Part shown: positions 16,153-27,471 of the stretch, in pieces | Layout of the letters: each line of letters starts with the position of its first letter | Numbering within the stretch: position 1 is the first letter of the stretch | Assembly: GCF_022458865.1 (NCBI RefSeq) | Contig: NZ_JAJNMU010000001.1 | Span: 62,001-126,000 of the forward strand | Length of the DNA stretch: 64,000 bases | Reading direction: 5' to 3' | Source of the DNA: Paenibacillus periandrae | GTDB lineage: Bacteria > Bacillota > Bacilli > Paenibacillales > NBRC-103111 | Translations under genes and position numbers: made by a program | Notes under the pieces: model-generated | Database searches by the model: none | Told to the model about the DNA's origin: nothing | What the model saw: only the letters and a program-made list of their open reading frames with translations

Positions 16153-16197
16153 GATTAGCACAGCTTCCCGCTGAAGTCTTGGGCTGCTGTGCTAATC
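16153..16197. repeat. Intercistronic hairpin between carB and pyrF
   Basis: GATTAGCACAGC (16153-16164) is perfectly complementary to GCTGTGCTAATC (16186-16197), loop 21 bases. No T run follows on the minus strand, so it is not a standard terminator. It could be a processing or mRNA-stability element, or a partial stop lowering pyrF-pyrE expression. Confidence 0.7.
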
Positions 16198-16208
16198 GAT
16201 TTAAGCTG

Positions 16209-19200
16209 TTATATATGATTGGCCGGCATCGCTTCGGATTGAAAATTAATGGACTCCAGCATATGCCAAAGCGCACGTACCGTATCAAGTGATGTCATAC
16301 AAACAATGCCATTCTCTACCGATTCACGGCGAATACGGAATCCGTCGCGCTCCGGTGTTTTACCTTTAGTTAATGTATTAACAACGAAATGTGCTTCCCC
16401 ATTGCGGATCAAATCCAGAATATTGGGAGAACCCTCGCTGAGCTTATGCACAGTCGTTACTACTACGCCTGCATCCGCCAAAGCTTTTGCTGTACCACCC
16501 GTTGCTACAATCTTATAGCCCAGCTTGTAGAAGCCTTTTAAAATCTCAATAGCTTCTTCTTTATCTTTGTCAGCGACTGTCGCGATAATGGAGCCTGTCG
16601 GCGGGATTTTCATACCGGAACCGATTAAACCTTTGTATAAAGCTTTGGCAAAGCTTTTATCGCGTCCCATAACCTCACCTGTCGATTTCATCTCAGGTCC
16701 AAGTGTCGTATCTACACGGCGCAGCTTGGCAAAAGAGAATACAGGTACTTTTACAGATACAAAGTCATCCTCTGGCCATAGACCTGTTTCATATCCCATG
16801 TCAGTAAGCTTCTCGCCAAGAATAACACGCGTCGCTACATTTGCCATCGGAATGCGAGTTACTTTACTTAAGAATGGCACAGTTCTGGACGAACGCGGAT
16901 TCACCTCAATTACATAAGGCTGATCTTGATAAATAACGAATTGGATATTTAGCAAGCCTACGATTTCCAAACCTCTGGCGATTTTCGTTGTAATCTCAAT
17001 AATTTGCTGCTTGATGGAATCCGAAACCGTTTGTGTTGGATACACAGCAATCGAGTCACCGGAGTGCACGCCTGCTCTTTCAATATGCTCCATAATACCA
17101 GGAATAACGACGGTCTCCTTATCGCAGATCGCATCGACTTCAACTTCTTTACCCAGCATATAACGGTCAATCAGCACCGGATGCTCAGGGTTGATTTTCA
17201 CGGCATATTCCATGTAGCTCAGAAGCTCTTCATCGGAATATACGATTTCCATCGCGCGACCGCCCAGTACATAAGATGGACGAACCAACACCGGATAACC
17301 ATGGATCGCAGCCATACCAACTGCTTGGTCAACTGATGTTACCGTACCACCCGGAGGCTGAGCGATATTCAATCCACGAAGCAGCGCCTCGAACTTCTTG
17401 CGGTCCTCTGCTGCATCAATGTTTTCCAGATCGGTACCAAGAATGCGTACGCCTGCTTTGGATAATGGTGCAGCCAGGTTGATCGCAGTTTGACCACCGA
17501 ATTGAACGATAACACCGATTGGCTGCTCGCGCTCAATAACGTTCATAACATCCTCGAAGAATAAAGGCTCGAAGTACAAACGATCGGATGTATTAAAATC
17601 GGTTGACACGGTTTCTGGATTGTTATTGATAATTACAGCTTCGTACCCAGCAGCTTGAATCGCCCATACGGCATGTACTGTGGAGTAATCGAATTCAATC
17701 CCTTGTCCGATACGGATTGGACCGGAGCCCAATACAACAACCTTTTGCTTTGCAGCTTCCTTGACTTCATCTTCAGTCTCATAGGTTGAGTAGTAGTAAG
17801 GTGTAGTAGCTTCGAATTCCGCAGCACACGTATCTACCATTTTGTATACAGGCTTAAGGCCGATGCTCAGGCGATAAGCGCGAATTTCCGTCTCATTCGT
17901 GAATTTCAGGCCGCTGTTAGCCGCAGTACGAATCTCAGCGATAGCACGATCTGTAAAACCTTTACGCTTGGCTTCACGCAGAACCTCATCACTTAACTCA
18001 GGCTCAGCAAGCTGCTTTTCGAACTGAATCATCCCTTCCAGCTTGTTCAGGAACCACCAGTCAATTTTCGTCAGATCCTGAATTTGCTGCAGCGTATAGC
18101 CGCGGCGGAATGCTTCTGCGATCAGGAACATCCGCTCGTCGTCAGGTTTCACCAAACGCGTTTCCAATGTTTCTTGATCGAGCAAATTCGTTTCCTTCAA
18201 GTACAGACGGTGAACACCAATTTCCAATGAACGGATCGCTTTATGAATCGATTCCTCGAAAGTACGACCGATCGCCATAACCTCGCCAGTTGCTTTCATT
18301 TGCGTACCGAGCTTACGATTAGCAGATGTAAATTTATCAAACGGCCAGCGTGGGATCTTCGATACGATATAATCCAGTGTAGGCTCGAAGCAAGCATAGG
18401 TTTGACCCGTTACCGGGTTCATAATTTCGTCCAAGGTGTAACCGATAGCGATTTTGGCAGCCATTTTGGCAATCGGATAGCCGGTTGCCTTGGAAGCCAA
18501 TGCGGATGAACGGCTTACACGCGGATTAACTTCAATTACATAATATTGATAGCTGAAAGGATCCAGGGCAAACTGTACGTTACAACCACCTTCAATATTC
18601 AATGCACGAATAATTTTCAGTGATGCGGAACGCAGCATTTGATATTCACGGTCAGATAACGTTTGACTCGGTGCAACAACGATGCTGTCTCCTGTATGAA
18701 CACCAACCGGATCGAAGTTTTCCATGTTGCAGACAACGATACAGTTATCGTTCGCATCACGCATTACCTCGTATTCAACTTCCTTCATGCCTGCAATGCT
18801 TTTCTCAACCAGACATTGTCCAATTGGGCTGTAACGGATTCCTGATGCTACGGTCTCCACCAGTTCTTCCATATCCGCGCAAATGCCTCCACCTGTACCA
18901 CCCAGTGTATATGCAGGGCGAACAATTAATGGAAAACCGATTTCATTTGCAAAATCAATAGCTTCTTCTACTGTCGTTACGATAACACTATCCGGAACAG
19001 GCTGCTCTAATTCTCTCATCAGATCACGAAACAGGTCACGATCCTCGGCTTTTTCGATAGCTGTTAATTGGGTTCCCAGCAGCTTAACATTTTCACGCTC
19101 CAGCACACCTGCGCGTGCCAAGGCAACAGCCATATTCAGACCTGTTTGACCACCAAGCGTTGGAAGCAAACCGTCCGGACGCTCCTGACGAATAATTTGT

Positions 19201-19424
19201 GTAACAAACTCCAGGGTGATGGGCTCGATGTATACTTTGTCGGCCATGTTCGTGTCAGTCATGATCGTCGCAGGATTGCTGTTGATCAGGACGACCTCCA
19301 TGCCTTCTTCCTTCAATGCTTGACAAGCTTGTGTTCCTGCGTAGTCAAACTCAGCCGCTTGACCAATGACAATTGGACCGGAACCGATCACTAATATTTT
19401 TTTGAGGCTTTTATTTTTTGGCAT
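16209..19424 (-). CDS. carB: Carbamoyl-phosphate synthase large subunit (pyrimidine type)
   Basis: 1071 residues, the normal length (also called pyrAB). Two homologous ATP-grasp halves begin with [21 protein letters not shown] (about 8-28) and [20 protein letters not shown] (about 553-572). An MGS-like allosteric domain closes the protein (about 935-1071), the site of UMP/PRPP control. It makes carbamoyl phosphate from bicarbonate, ATP and ammonia channelled from CarA. Its start lies inside the end of carA (14-base overlap) with AAAGGAG as ribosome site. Confidence 0.97.
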   Translation of the reverse strand: MPKNKSLKKILVIGSGPIVIGQAAEFDYAGTQACQALKEEGMEVVLINSNPATIMTDTNMADKVYIEPITLEFVTQIIRQERPDGLLPTLGGQTGLNMAVALARAGVLERENVKLLGTQLTAIEKAEDRDLFRDLMRELEQPVPDSVIVTTVEEAIDFANEIGFPLIVRPAYTLGGTGGGICADMEELVETVASGIRYSPIGQCLVEKSIAGMKEVEYEVMRDANDNCIVVCNMENFDPVGVHTGDSIVVAPSQTLSDREYQMLRSASLKIIRALNIEGGCNVQFALDPFSYQYYVIEVNPRVSRSSALASKATGYPIAKMAAKIAIGYTLDEIMNPVTGQTYACFEPTLDYIVSKIPRWPFDKFTSANRKLGTQMKATGEVMAIGRTFEESIHKAIRSLEIGVHRLYLKETNLLDQETLETRLVKPDDERMFLIAEAFRRGYTLQQIQDLTKIDWWFLNKLEGMIQFEKQLAEPELSDEVLREAKRKGFTDRAIAEIRTAANSGLKFTNETEIRAYRLSIGLKPVYKMVDTCAAEFEATTPYYYSTYETEDEVKEAAKQKVVVLGSGPIRIGQGIEFDYSTVHAVWAIQAAGYEAVIINNNPETVSTDFNTSDRLYFEPLFFEDVMNVIEREQPIGVIVQFGGQTAINLAAPLSKAGVRILGTDLENIDAAEDRKKFEALLRGLNIAQPPGGTVTSVDQAVGMAAIHGYPVLVRPSYVLGGRAMEIVYSDEELLSYMEYAVKINPEHPVLIDRYMLGKEVEVDAICDKETVVIPGIMEHIERAGVHSGDSIAVYPTQTVSDSIKQQIIEITTKIARGLEIVGLLNIQFVIYQDQPYVIEVNPRSSRTVPFLSKVTRIPMANVATRVILGEKLTDMGYETGLWPEDDFVSVKVPVFSFAKLRRVDTTLGPEMKSTGEVMGRDKSFAKALYKGLIGSGMKIPPTGSIIATVADKDKEEAIEILKGFYKLGYKIVATGGTAKALADAGVVVTTVHKLSEGSPNILDLIRNGEAHFVVNTLTKGKTPERDGFRIRRESVENGIVCMTSLDTVRALWHMLESINFQSEAMPANHI

Positions 19425-20598
19425 AATCTAGTTCTCCTTTTGCTGCAGGTCCGGAAGCACCGGCTGCTTGTAATCCTAGCTTGGAAGCCGCAGAAATTTG
19501 CGCTTGTCTAGGGAGCTGCGGACGATCCGCTTTGAACTGGCGTATTTGCTGGATGAAATCATCGAACAAATAGCTGGAGTCAAAAGGACCCGGGGACGCT
19601 TCAGGGTGATACTGTACGGAAAATGCAGGATACTTGGTGTGCTTCAAGCCTTCGATAGTGCTATCATTGTTATTGATATGTGTCACTTCAAGCTCTGTGT
19701 TTGCAACGGATTCATCTTTAACGGTATAGCCGTGGTTTTGCGATGTGATGTAACAACGATTGCTTTGCAGATCCTTAACCGGATGGTTACCACCGCGGTG
19801 TCCAAATTTCAGCTTGTCCGTGTCGGCGCCGCAAGCAAGAGCGAACAACTGATGGCCTAAGCAAATACCGAAAATCGGGAATTCACCAAGCAGCTCAGCG
19901 ATCATCGAAACGGCATGCGGAACATCCTTTGGATCCCCAGGGCCATTGGACAGCAGGATGCCATCTGGTCCCAAACGGCGAATTTGTTCAGCTGTGGTGT
20001 CATGAGGTACAACCACGACGTCGCAATCACGCTTAACCAGATCACGAAGAATTCCACTTTTGGAGCCAAAGTCAACCAGCACTACACGCTCTTTTGGACC
20101 TGGAATACTGAATACACTTTTGGTTGAAACTCGGGACACCTGATCATTCATCAATGAACTGCCTGTTAATTGCTCCATCAGTTCAGCAACTGATTTCGTA
20201 GAAGTCGTCAGCATAGCTTTCATAACTCCATGATGGCGAATCCGACGAGTCAGCATCCGGGTATCGATATCGCTAATGCCGATAATTCCGTATTCTTTAA
20301 GCAAGCTGTCCAGTGAATATTCCGCTCTCCAGTTACTTGGAACCACTTCATGCTCACGTACGACGAAGCCATGGATAAAAGGACGAATCGACTCGAAATC
20401 GTCACGTGCCATACCATAGTTGCCTATCAGCGGATATGTCATCGTTACAATTTGTCCACAGTAGGAGGGATCTGAAAGAACCTCCTGATAACCTGTCATA
20501 CCTGTATTAAAAACGACCTCGCCAATCGAGTCACCTTCACTTCCAAAGCCTTTGCCCGTAAATAATGTACCGTCTTCCAATAATAATCTTGCCTGCAT
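19411..20598 (-). CDS. carA: Carbamoyl-phosphate synthase small (glutaminase) subunit
   Basis: 395 residues: an N-terminal CPSase-small domain ([31 protein letters not shown]) and a C-terminal class I glutamine amidotransferase with nucleophile in [13 protein letters not shown] and the His-Glu pair in [12 protein letters not shown]. It supplies ammonia to CarB. The ATG at 20598 follows AAGGAG by nine bases; the TTG at 20607 abuts the ribosome site and was rejected. The C-terminal 40 residues are an Ala-rich extension. Confidence 0.96.
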   Translation of the reverse strand: MQARLLLEDGTLFTGKGFGSEGDSIGEVVFNTGMTGYQEVLSDPSYCGQIVTMTYPLIGNYGMARDDFESIRPFIHGFVVREHEVVPSNWRAEYSLDSLLKEYGIIGISDIDTRMLTRRIRHHGVMKAMLTTSTKSVAELMEQLTGSSLMNDQVSRVSTKSVFSIPGPKERVVLVDFGSKSGILRDLVKRDCDVVVVPHDTTAEQIRRLGPDGILLSNGPGDPKDVPHAVSMIAELLGEFPIFGICLGHQLFALACGADTDKLKFGHRGGNHPVKDLQSNRCYITSQNHGYTVKDESVANTELEVTHINNNDSTIEGLKHTKYPAFSVQYHPEASPGPFDSSYLFDDFIQQIRQFKADRPQLPRQAQISAASKLGLQAAGASGPAAKGELDYAKK

Positions 20599-20697
20599 CG
20601 ATTTCAACTCCTTATCTACTTGATTCCAGCTCTTTATATGGTAACTCTGAAATTAACCTGTTTGTTGTAGAATTGGCTTCATCGCCAATCGCTCCGT

Positions 20698-21987
20698 TTA
20701 TGCTTCTGACCAAACAACCTTGCCGCCAACTATTGTATGCGTTGGCCAGCCTTGCAAGCTCCAGCCTATGAAAGGCGTATTGTGTCCTTTGGACAGGAAG
20801 TCCGCCGGGTCAACCGCTTGTTCCTTATTCAAATCAATAATTGTAATATCTGCTACTTTGCCTGCTTCCAACCAGCCTTGCGATAAACCAAAAACTTGTG
20901 CCGGCAGAGAGGTCATTTTGTCCACCAGGAATTGCAGTGTCCATTGTCCTGTTGCAACAAACTTGGTATAGAGCAGCGGGAATGCCGTTTCAAACCCAAC
21001 AATTCCGAAAGGAGCCAAATCAACTCCTTTTGCTTTCTCCTCAGCACTGTGAGGTGCATGGTCGGTTACAATGATATCGATAGTTCCATCCAGCAAACCT
21101 TCGATACAAGCTTGTACATCTCTTGGCGTGCGCAGCGGCGGATTCATTTTCCAATTGGCATCGTCCAGACCGGGGATATCTTCATCGGACAACAGCAGGT
21201 GATGCGGACAAACCTCGGCCGTCACCTTAATGCCAAACTGCTTGGCATGACGAATCAAGCGTACCGATTGCTCCGTACTTACATGACATACGTGGTAATG
21301 CGCGCCGGTTGCTTCTGACAAAAGAACATCGCGGCCTACATGAATCGCTTCGGATTCATTTGGGATTCCTTTCAGGCCGTGTTTGCGGGAAAATTCCCCT
21401 TCGCTCGCCCATGCTCCCACTGTCAACGTGTCGTCCTCGCAGTGTGCGATAATCGGCAGTCCAATGGAAGCAGCCTTCGTCATGGCATCCTTCATCATTT
21501 GCGCGTTTTGTACGCCTACACCATCATCTGTAAATCCGATTGCTCCCGCTTCCTTCAAAGCATCGAAGTCGGTCAGCTCGCGTCCCAGCTCATTTTTGGT
21601 AATACAAGCATAAGGAAGCACGCGTATAATGCCTTCATTCTCTGCTTTATCCAACACATATTTGACCGTTTCTACGGTATCGATAACAGGCCGCGTATTC
21701 GGCATGCAGGCTATCGTTGTAAAGCCCCCACGAGCTGCTGAGCGTGTTCCACTCGCAATCGTCTCTTTATATTCAAAGCCTGGCTCACGAAGATGCACAT
21801 GCATATCGATCAAACCAGCAGTAACCAGCTTGCCTGCCGCGTCAATTACTTCGTGCCCTGCGGTATCTGGCAATGTATCTCCTGCTTCAATAATCTGTTC
21901 GATCAGTTGGCCTTCTACCAATATATGACGTTTTGCAACCTCATTGCCCGAAGCTACCGTTTGTGCATTCAATATCCAAATTCCCAT
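20698..21987 (-). CDS. pyrC: Dihydroorotase
   Basis: Cyclises carbamoyl-aspartate to dihydroorotate. 429 residues of the type I amidohydrolase family. Zinc ligands are visible in DMHVHLREPG, in IIAHCED and in HVSTEQ, and the catalytic aspartate in VTDHAPHS. It lies between carA (99 bases) and pyrB (32 bases), in the usual order. Confidence 0.96.
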   Translation of the reverse strand: MGIWILNAQTVASGNEVAKRHILVEGQLIEQIIEAGDTLPDTAGHEVIDAAGKLVTAGLIDMHVHLREPGFEYKETIASGTRSAARGGFTTIACMPNTRPVIDTVETVKYVLDKAENEGIIRVLPYACITKNELGRELTDFDALKEAGAIGFTDDGVGVQNAQMMKDAMTKAASIGLPIIAHCEDDTLTVGAWASEGEFSRKHGLKGIPNESEAIHVGRDVLLSEATGAHYHVCHVSTEQSVRLIRHAKQFGIKVTAEVCPHHLLLSDEDIPGLDDANWKMNPPLRTPRDVQACIEGLLDGTIDIIVTDHAPHSAEEKAKGVDLAPFGIVGFETAFPLLYTKFVATGQWTLQFLVDKMTSLPAQVFGLSQGWLEAGKVADITIIDLNKEQAVDPADFLSKGHNTPFIGWSLQGWPTHTIVGGKVVWSEA

Positions 21988-22019
21988 AATGGCCTCCCTG
22001 TAATTTAAGTTTAAGTACC

Positions 22020-23683
<1,664 letters not shown>

Positions 23684-23689
23684 ACGAGT

Positions 23690-23718
23690 ATTATCCCATG
23701 TTCGACACAATGTGTCAA
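23690..23718 (-). promoter_or_regulatory. Consensus sigma-A promoter of the pyr operon
   Basis: On the minus strand TTGACA (23713-23718) and GATAAT (23690-23695) are separated by exactly 17 bases. Transcription would begin near 23683, ahead of the PyrR loop. Confidence 0.9.
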
Positions 23719-23749
23719 TAGGATGCACGAAATGATCTTGTCAAAATTT

Positions 23750-25357
23750 TCACCAGGATGCTATGCTCGAATCCGTTCTGGGTTCGGTCCCGCCCACCAA
23801 TACGCCATTAGCCATTTTCCAGATGATCTGACCGCGGCCCAAAGTAAAGGTGCCAACGGCTCTTCTTACATCATGACCTCTGTTGGACAAGGCAAGTGCA
23901 AGATGTTCCGGTACTGTATACTCAAGTTCGATCGTTTTGTCTTGTTTCCACTGCCATCTGGGAGCATCCAAAGCTGACTGTGGATTTAATCCAAAATCTA
24001 TGGTATTGCATACTACCTGCACGTGACCGTGCGGCTGCATAAAACCGCCCATCACTCCGAATGGACCGACGGGCTGATTGTCCTTCGTAATAAATCCCGG
24101 AATGATCGTATGGTAGCACTTTTTACCCGGTTCGAGACGGTTGGGGTCGTTATCATTCAAAGTAAACCGGCTTCCCCGGTTTTGCATGCCAATACCTGTT
24201 CCCGGAATGACAATTCCCGAACCAAACGCAGCTGAATTACTTTGAATGTAAGAAACCATATTCCCTTCGCCATCTGCAGTAGCCAAATAAACCGTATCGC
24301 CAAGCACCGGATCCCCTTTCTCCGGCTGCATCGCCGTTGGTCCAATGAGCTTCATTCTATGCAGCGCATAATCCTCAGAGAGCAGCTGCTCTACCGTCAC
24401 ACTCATATGATTCTCTTGAGTTATGTAATTCACACCGTCGGCAAAAGCAAGCTTTAAAGCTTCTAACTGTGTATGATACAGGTCGACGGGACTCATTTTT
24501 GTCAGATCATAGTTTTTTAAAATATTCAAAGCCATTAATGGAATGATTCCTTGGCTGTTGGGGGGCATTTCCCAAATGTCATAACCTCGATAATTGATAC
24601 TGACCGGCTTGACCCATTCAGTAGAGAATGCAGCAAGATCCTCCTTGCGCAAATAACCTCCATGTAATCTTGAATACTGATCGATCTGATCGGCAAGCTC
24701 TCCCGTATAAAAGCTAGCAGCCTTGGTCTCTGCAATAAGCTGTAAGGTTCTGGCATGATCTGGTGAGCGCCACAATTCGCCTATCCCGGGAACTGAGCCT
24801 CCAGGAGCAAACGTGTCAAATAATGGTTTATACATCTCTCCGATAAATTCCCCTCGATACCTTGCAAACAATTTTGCCCAATCTGATCCAAGTGTAGGGT
24901 TGACTGCATACCCCTCTTCCGCATAACGAATAGCGGGCTCAAACAGCTCGGCAAATGGCAGCTTGCCAAACTTTTCGGATAAAGCGGACCACGCTGCGGG
25001 AATCCCGGGCACGGTAACAGGAAGCCAACCATGAGAAGGCATTTTATCGTAACCCGATTCACGCAATTTTTCGACGGAAATACTCTGAGGAGAAGGGCCG
25101 CTGGCATTTAAGCCGTGAAGCTCTCCTTGATGCCAAACCAATACGAACGCGTCACCGCCAAATCCGTTATTTGTAGGTTCAACCACAGTCAGACAAGCGG
25201 CAACCGCTATGGCTGCGTCTATGGCATTTCCACCCTTTTTCAGCATATCCAAGCCTACTTGCGCGGCAATTGGCTGCGAAGCGGCAACCATTCCTTTATT
25301 TGCGTAGATGATATTCCTTTTGGATGCATGCGGATAGTAAAGTGGATCAAAGTTCAA
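23750..25357 (-). CDS. Gamma-glutamyltransferase-family protein (peptidase family T3)
   Basis: 535 residues of Ntn-hydrolase fold. The N-terminal part has GMVAASQPIAAQVGLDMLKKGGNAIDAAIAVAACL and GFGGDAF, and the autoprocessing nucleophile is Thr355 in LGDTVYLATADGEG. The usual GGT motif is TTH; here it is TVY, as in many Bacillales GGT-like hydrolases. No signal peptide is seen with the TTG start at 25357, chosen because GGGAGG lies nine bases upstream. It is last in a sugar-ABC/dehydrogenase operon, so its substrate may be a gamma-glutamyl or other amide conjugate taken up by that system rather than glutathione. Confidence 0.82.
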   Translation of the reverse strand: MNFDPLYYPHASKRNIIYANKGMVAASQPIAAQVGLDMLKKGGNAIDAAIAVAACLTVVEPTNNGFGGDAFVLVWHQGELHGLNASGPSPQSISVEKLRESGYDKMPSHGWLPVTVPGIPAAWSALSEKFGKLPFAELFEPAIRYAEEGYAVNPTLGSDWAKLFARYRGEFIGEMYKPLFDTFAPGGSVPGIGELWRSPDHARTLQLIAETKAASFYTGELADQIDQYSRLHGGYLRKEDLAAFSTEWVKPVSINYRGYDIWEMPPNSQGIIPLMALNILKNYDLTKMSPVDLYHTQLEALKLAFADGVNYITQENHMSVTVEQLLSEDYALHRMKLIGPTAMQPEKGDPVLGDTVYLATADGEGNMVSYIQSNSAAFGSGIVIPGTGIGMQNRGSRFTLNDNDPNRLEPGKKCYHTIIPGFITKDNQPVGPFGVMGGFMQPHGHVQVVCNTIDFGLNPQSALDAPRWQWKQDKTIELEYTVPEHLALALSNRGHDVRRAVGTFTLGRGQIIWKMANGVLVGGTEPRTDSSIASW

Positions 25358-25401
25358 CGTTGACAACCTCCCTACGATTGAATCCTCTAAGCAGAAATAT
25401 T

Positions 25402-26388
25402 TCAATATGGAATTGGTACTGGCTTGCCTTGCTTAACAGAGTCATAGGCAGCAAGAGCAACCGCAGCCGAATTCAATCCATCCTCACCGGTTACGGGAAC
25501 CGATTTGCCCTCTTTAATTGAAAGAATAAAATTTTCAATCATATACTGGTCCATGCTATCACCCCAGTAGCTCCATTTGGCTTTGGTCTCATGATTGCTG
25601 TAAATATCATTTTTCTGGGCAAAGGAATCAATCGTGATAACTCCCTTGGTTCCAATGATTTGCATACCTACGTCACCCCATGTAGGAAACGACTTGGGTC
25701 TGGACCAGCTAGTGTCAATAACCGCAAATACGCCATTTTCATACTTGACATGAACCATACCCGAATCATCAACCTGAATATTATGAAATAATGTGCCCAT
25801 TTCGGCATAAACCTCCGTTGGCCGGCTGTCCAGAAACCAATTGTACAAGTCCATCAAGTGAACGGTATGATCGAGTATCGCTCCACCGCCGGACAGGGCA
25901 GGATCAATAAACCATCTGCCTGGCATCGAGCCTCGATTAGTTCCTTTGATCGCGATGATATCGCCAATTTCACCGCGTTGGACAGCTTCTCTTGCCTTAA
26001 CAACGGGCGGTAAGAAACGGCAAGGGAATGCCGTCATCAGCTCCACTCCACTTTGCTTGCATACCTGTATCATTTCATGCATCTCTTCAACGCTGATCCC
26101 GAGCGGCTTTTCGCAAAGAACATGTTTGCCCGCGATTGCGGCTTCTTTGGTAATTTGGGCGTGGTATACATTCTCTGAACAAATCACAACAGCATCCAGA
26201 TCCTGGTTCAACATTTCATGATAATCGGCATAATAGCTCGTATCGTTGTTAAGATAAGGCTCGACACGCTCCCTGACTTCGTCAGCAATAGCTGCCACAA
26301 TAACATCATGTCGAGCCGTCAGCGTATGATAATAACCAATAGCATGAGAATGGGCAAAGCTGATGATACCAACCTTAATTTTGTTCAT
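25402..26388 (-). CDS. Gfo/Idh/MocA-family oxidoreductase (1)
   Basis: 328 residues: N-terminal Rossmann domain (KVGIISFAHSHAIGYYHTL, with the first glycine loop changed to FAHSHA), the CEKPLGISVEEM motif with the conserved lysine (about 92-103), and a C-terminal substrate domain with GGGAILDHTVHLMDL. The family performs NAD(P)-dependent oxidation or reduction of sugars, inositols and their derivatives. The altered glycine loop suggests a divergent cofactor site. It follows the second dehydrogenase by 21 bases. Confidence 0.85.
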   Translation of the reverse strand: MNKIKVGIISFAHSHAIGYYHTLTARHDVIVAAIADEVRERVEPYLNNDTSYYADYHEMLNQDLDAVVICSENVYHAQITKEAAIAGKHVLCEKPLGISVEEMHEMIQVCKQSGVELMTAFPCRFLPPVVKAREAVQRGEIGDIIAIKGTNRGSMPGRWFIDPALSGGGAILDHTVHLMDLYNWFLDSRPTEVYAEMGTLFHNIQVDDSGMVHVKYENGVFAVIDTSWSRPKSFPTWGDVGMQIIGTKGVITIDSFAQKNDIYSNHETKAKWSYWGDSMDQYMIENFILSIKEGKSVPVTGEDGLNSAAVALAAYDSVKQGKPVPIPY

Positions 26389-26409
26389 CCCTTGGATCCT
26401 CCAATGATA

Positions 26410-27387
26410 TTAATGGATATCAATTTTCATTCCGGTTTGTGCCGATTGTGCAGCCGCTAAAGCAATTTTCAATGCTCTCAATGCGTCAGTTGCCGTAACT
26501 ATAGATTCCGTATCGTTTTCAATACATGCCAAAAAATGCTTCAGTTCATAATAATACGGATTGTGAAATGCAGGGCTTTGGGGAATGGCCACTGCTGCCG
26601 TCTGGTTGTCTTCTGGCGTTGCTGTCTTTACGATCTTTAATGATAGTGCATCCTCGCTGTTAAACCGAATGACACCCTCAGTCCCTGCAAACTCGACAGC
26701 CGTCGTGAATGGTCCGGGATATCCCCAATGAGCCTCCAAATTGGCAATCGCTCCACCAGCAAATCGAAGTGTAACCAGAGCATAATCATTCTGCTCCGAT
26801 TGTGTCTGAAGCGCATATACGGATGCCACCTCACCCATCACGCTACAAAGAAAATCGATATCATGAATCATCAGATCAATAATGACGCCGCCACTTCTGT
26901 CTTTGTACCAGGCCCGTGCTCTCGCTGGATTCGAACCGATCCGTTTGGTATGGATCACGCCTACTTTACCTATGACACCTGCATCCACTTTGGCTTTGAT
27001 GTCCGCATAGCTGGGAAAGAACCTTACGACATGTCCGACAAACAGCCTTACACCCTTTTCCTTGCAGGTATTAATCATCTCTATTGCGTCCTCTATCGAC
27101 GGGGCTATCGGTTTTTCACAAATGATATGTTTACCGTATGCAGCCACTCTCAGCACATACTCCTTATGGAGGTAGGTGGGGAGACAAATACTCACTACAT
27201 CGGGATTTTCCATGTTTATCATTTCATCGAGAGACACGTAAGCTCTTATTTGCCAGTGCTCTGCCGTTTTATTGACTTCAATCTCGTTATTGTCGCAAAT
27301 AGCGACCAATTCCACACCTGGCATGGCTGCCAGATTTTCAATATGGCTTTTGCCCATCGTTCCGCAACCGACTACGGCAACTCTCAT
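26410..27387 (-). CDS. Gfo/Idh/MocA-family oxidoreductase (2)
   Basis: 325 residues with a standard glycine loop (VAVVGCGTMGKSHIENL), the catalytic-lysine motif ICEKPIAPSIEDA (about 92-104) and GGVIIDLMIHDIDFL, typical of inositol-2-dehydrogenase-like members. It differs substantially from its downstream neighbour, so the pair is not a recent duplication. Both probably act on a sugar or cyclitol delivered by the ABC system. Confidence 0.87.
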   Translation of the reverse strand: MRVAVVGCGTMGKSHIENLAAMPGVELVAICDNNEIEVNKTAEHWQIRAYVSLDEMINMENPDVVSICLPTYLHKEYVLRVAAYGKHIICEKPIAPSIEDAIEMINTCKEKGVRLFVGHVVRFFPSYADIKAKVDAGVIGKVGVIHTKRIGSNPARARAWYKDRSGGVIIDLMIHDIDFLCSVMGEVASVYALQTQSEQNDYALVTLRFAGGAIANLEAHWGYPGPFTTAVEFAGTEGVIRFNSEDALSLKIVKTATPEDNQTAAVAIPQSPAFHNPYYYELKHFLACIENDTESIVTATDALRALKIALAAAQSAQTGMKIDIH

Positions 27388-27418
27388 TCTTGATTCCTCC
27401 TGAGGATTGGATTCCGAA

Positions 27419-27436
27419 AGCCCGCTATAGCAGGCT
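27419..27436 (-). other. Intercistronic hairpin after the solute-binding protein gene
   Basis: On the minus strand AGCCTGC-TATA-GCGGGCT forms a 7-bp stem followed only by TTTC. Such hairpins after binding-protein genes often protect the upstream mRNA or give partial termination, raising binding protein over downstream enzymes. This role is inferred. Confidence 0.4.
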
Positions 27437-27471
27437 CCCGGGTTTGTGTTTAGGATTAAGGATGTCAGCTT

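Noticed and set aside
16085-16288. N-terminal extension of pyrF into carB
   Set aside because: AGGAGG precedes ATG 16084 and the extra residues are not PyrF-like; they cross the intercistronic hairpin.
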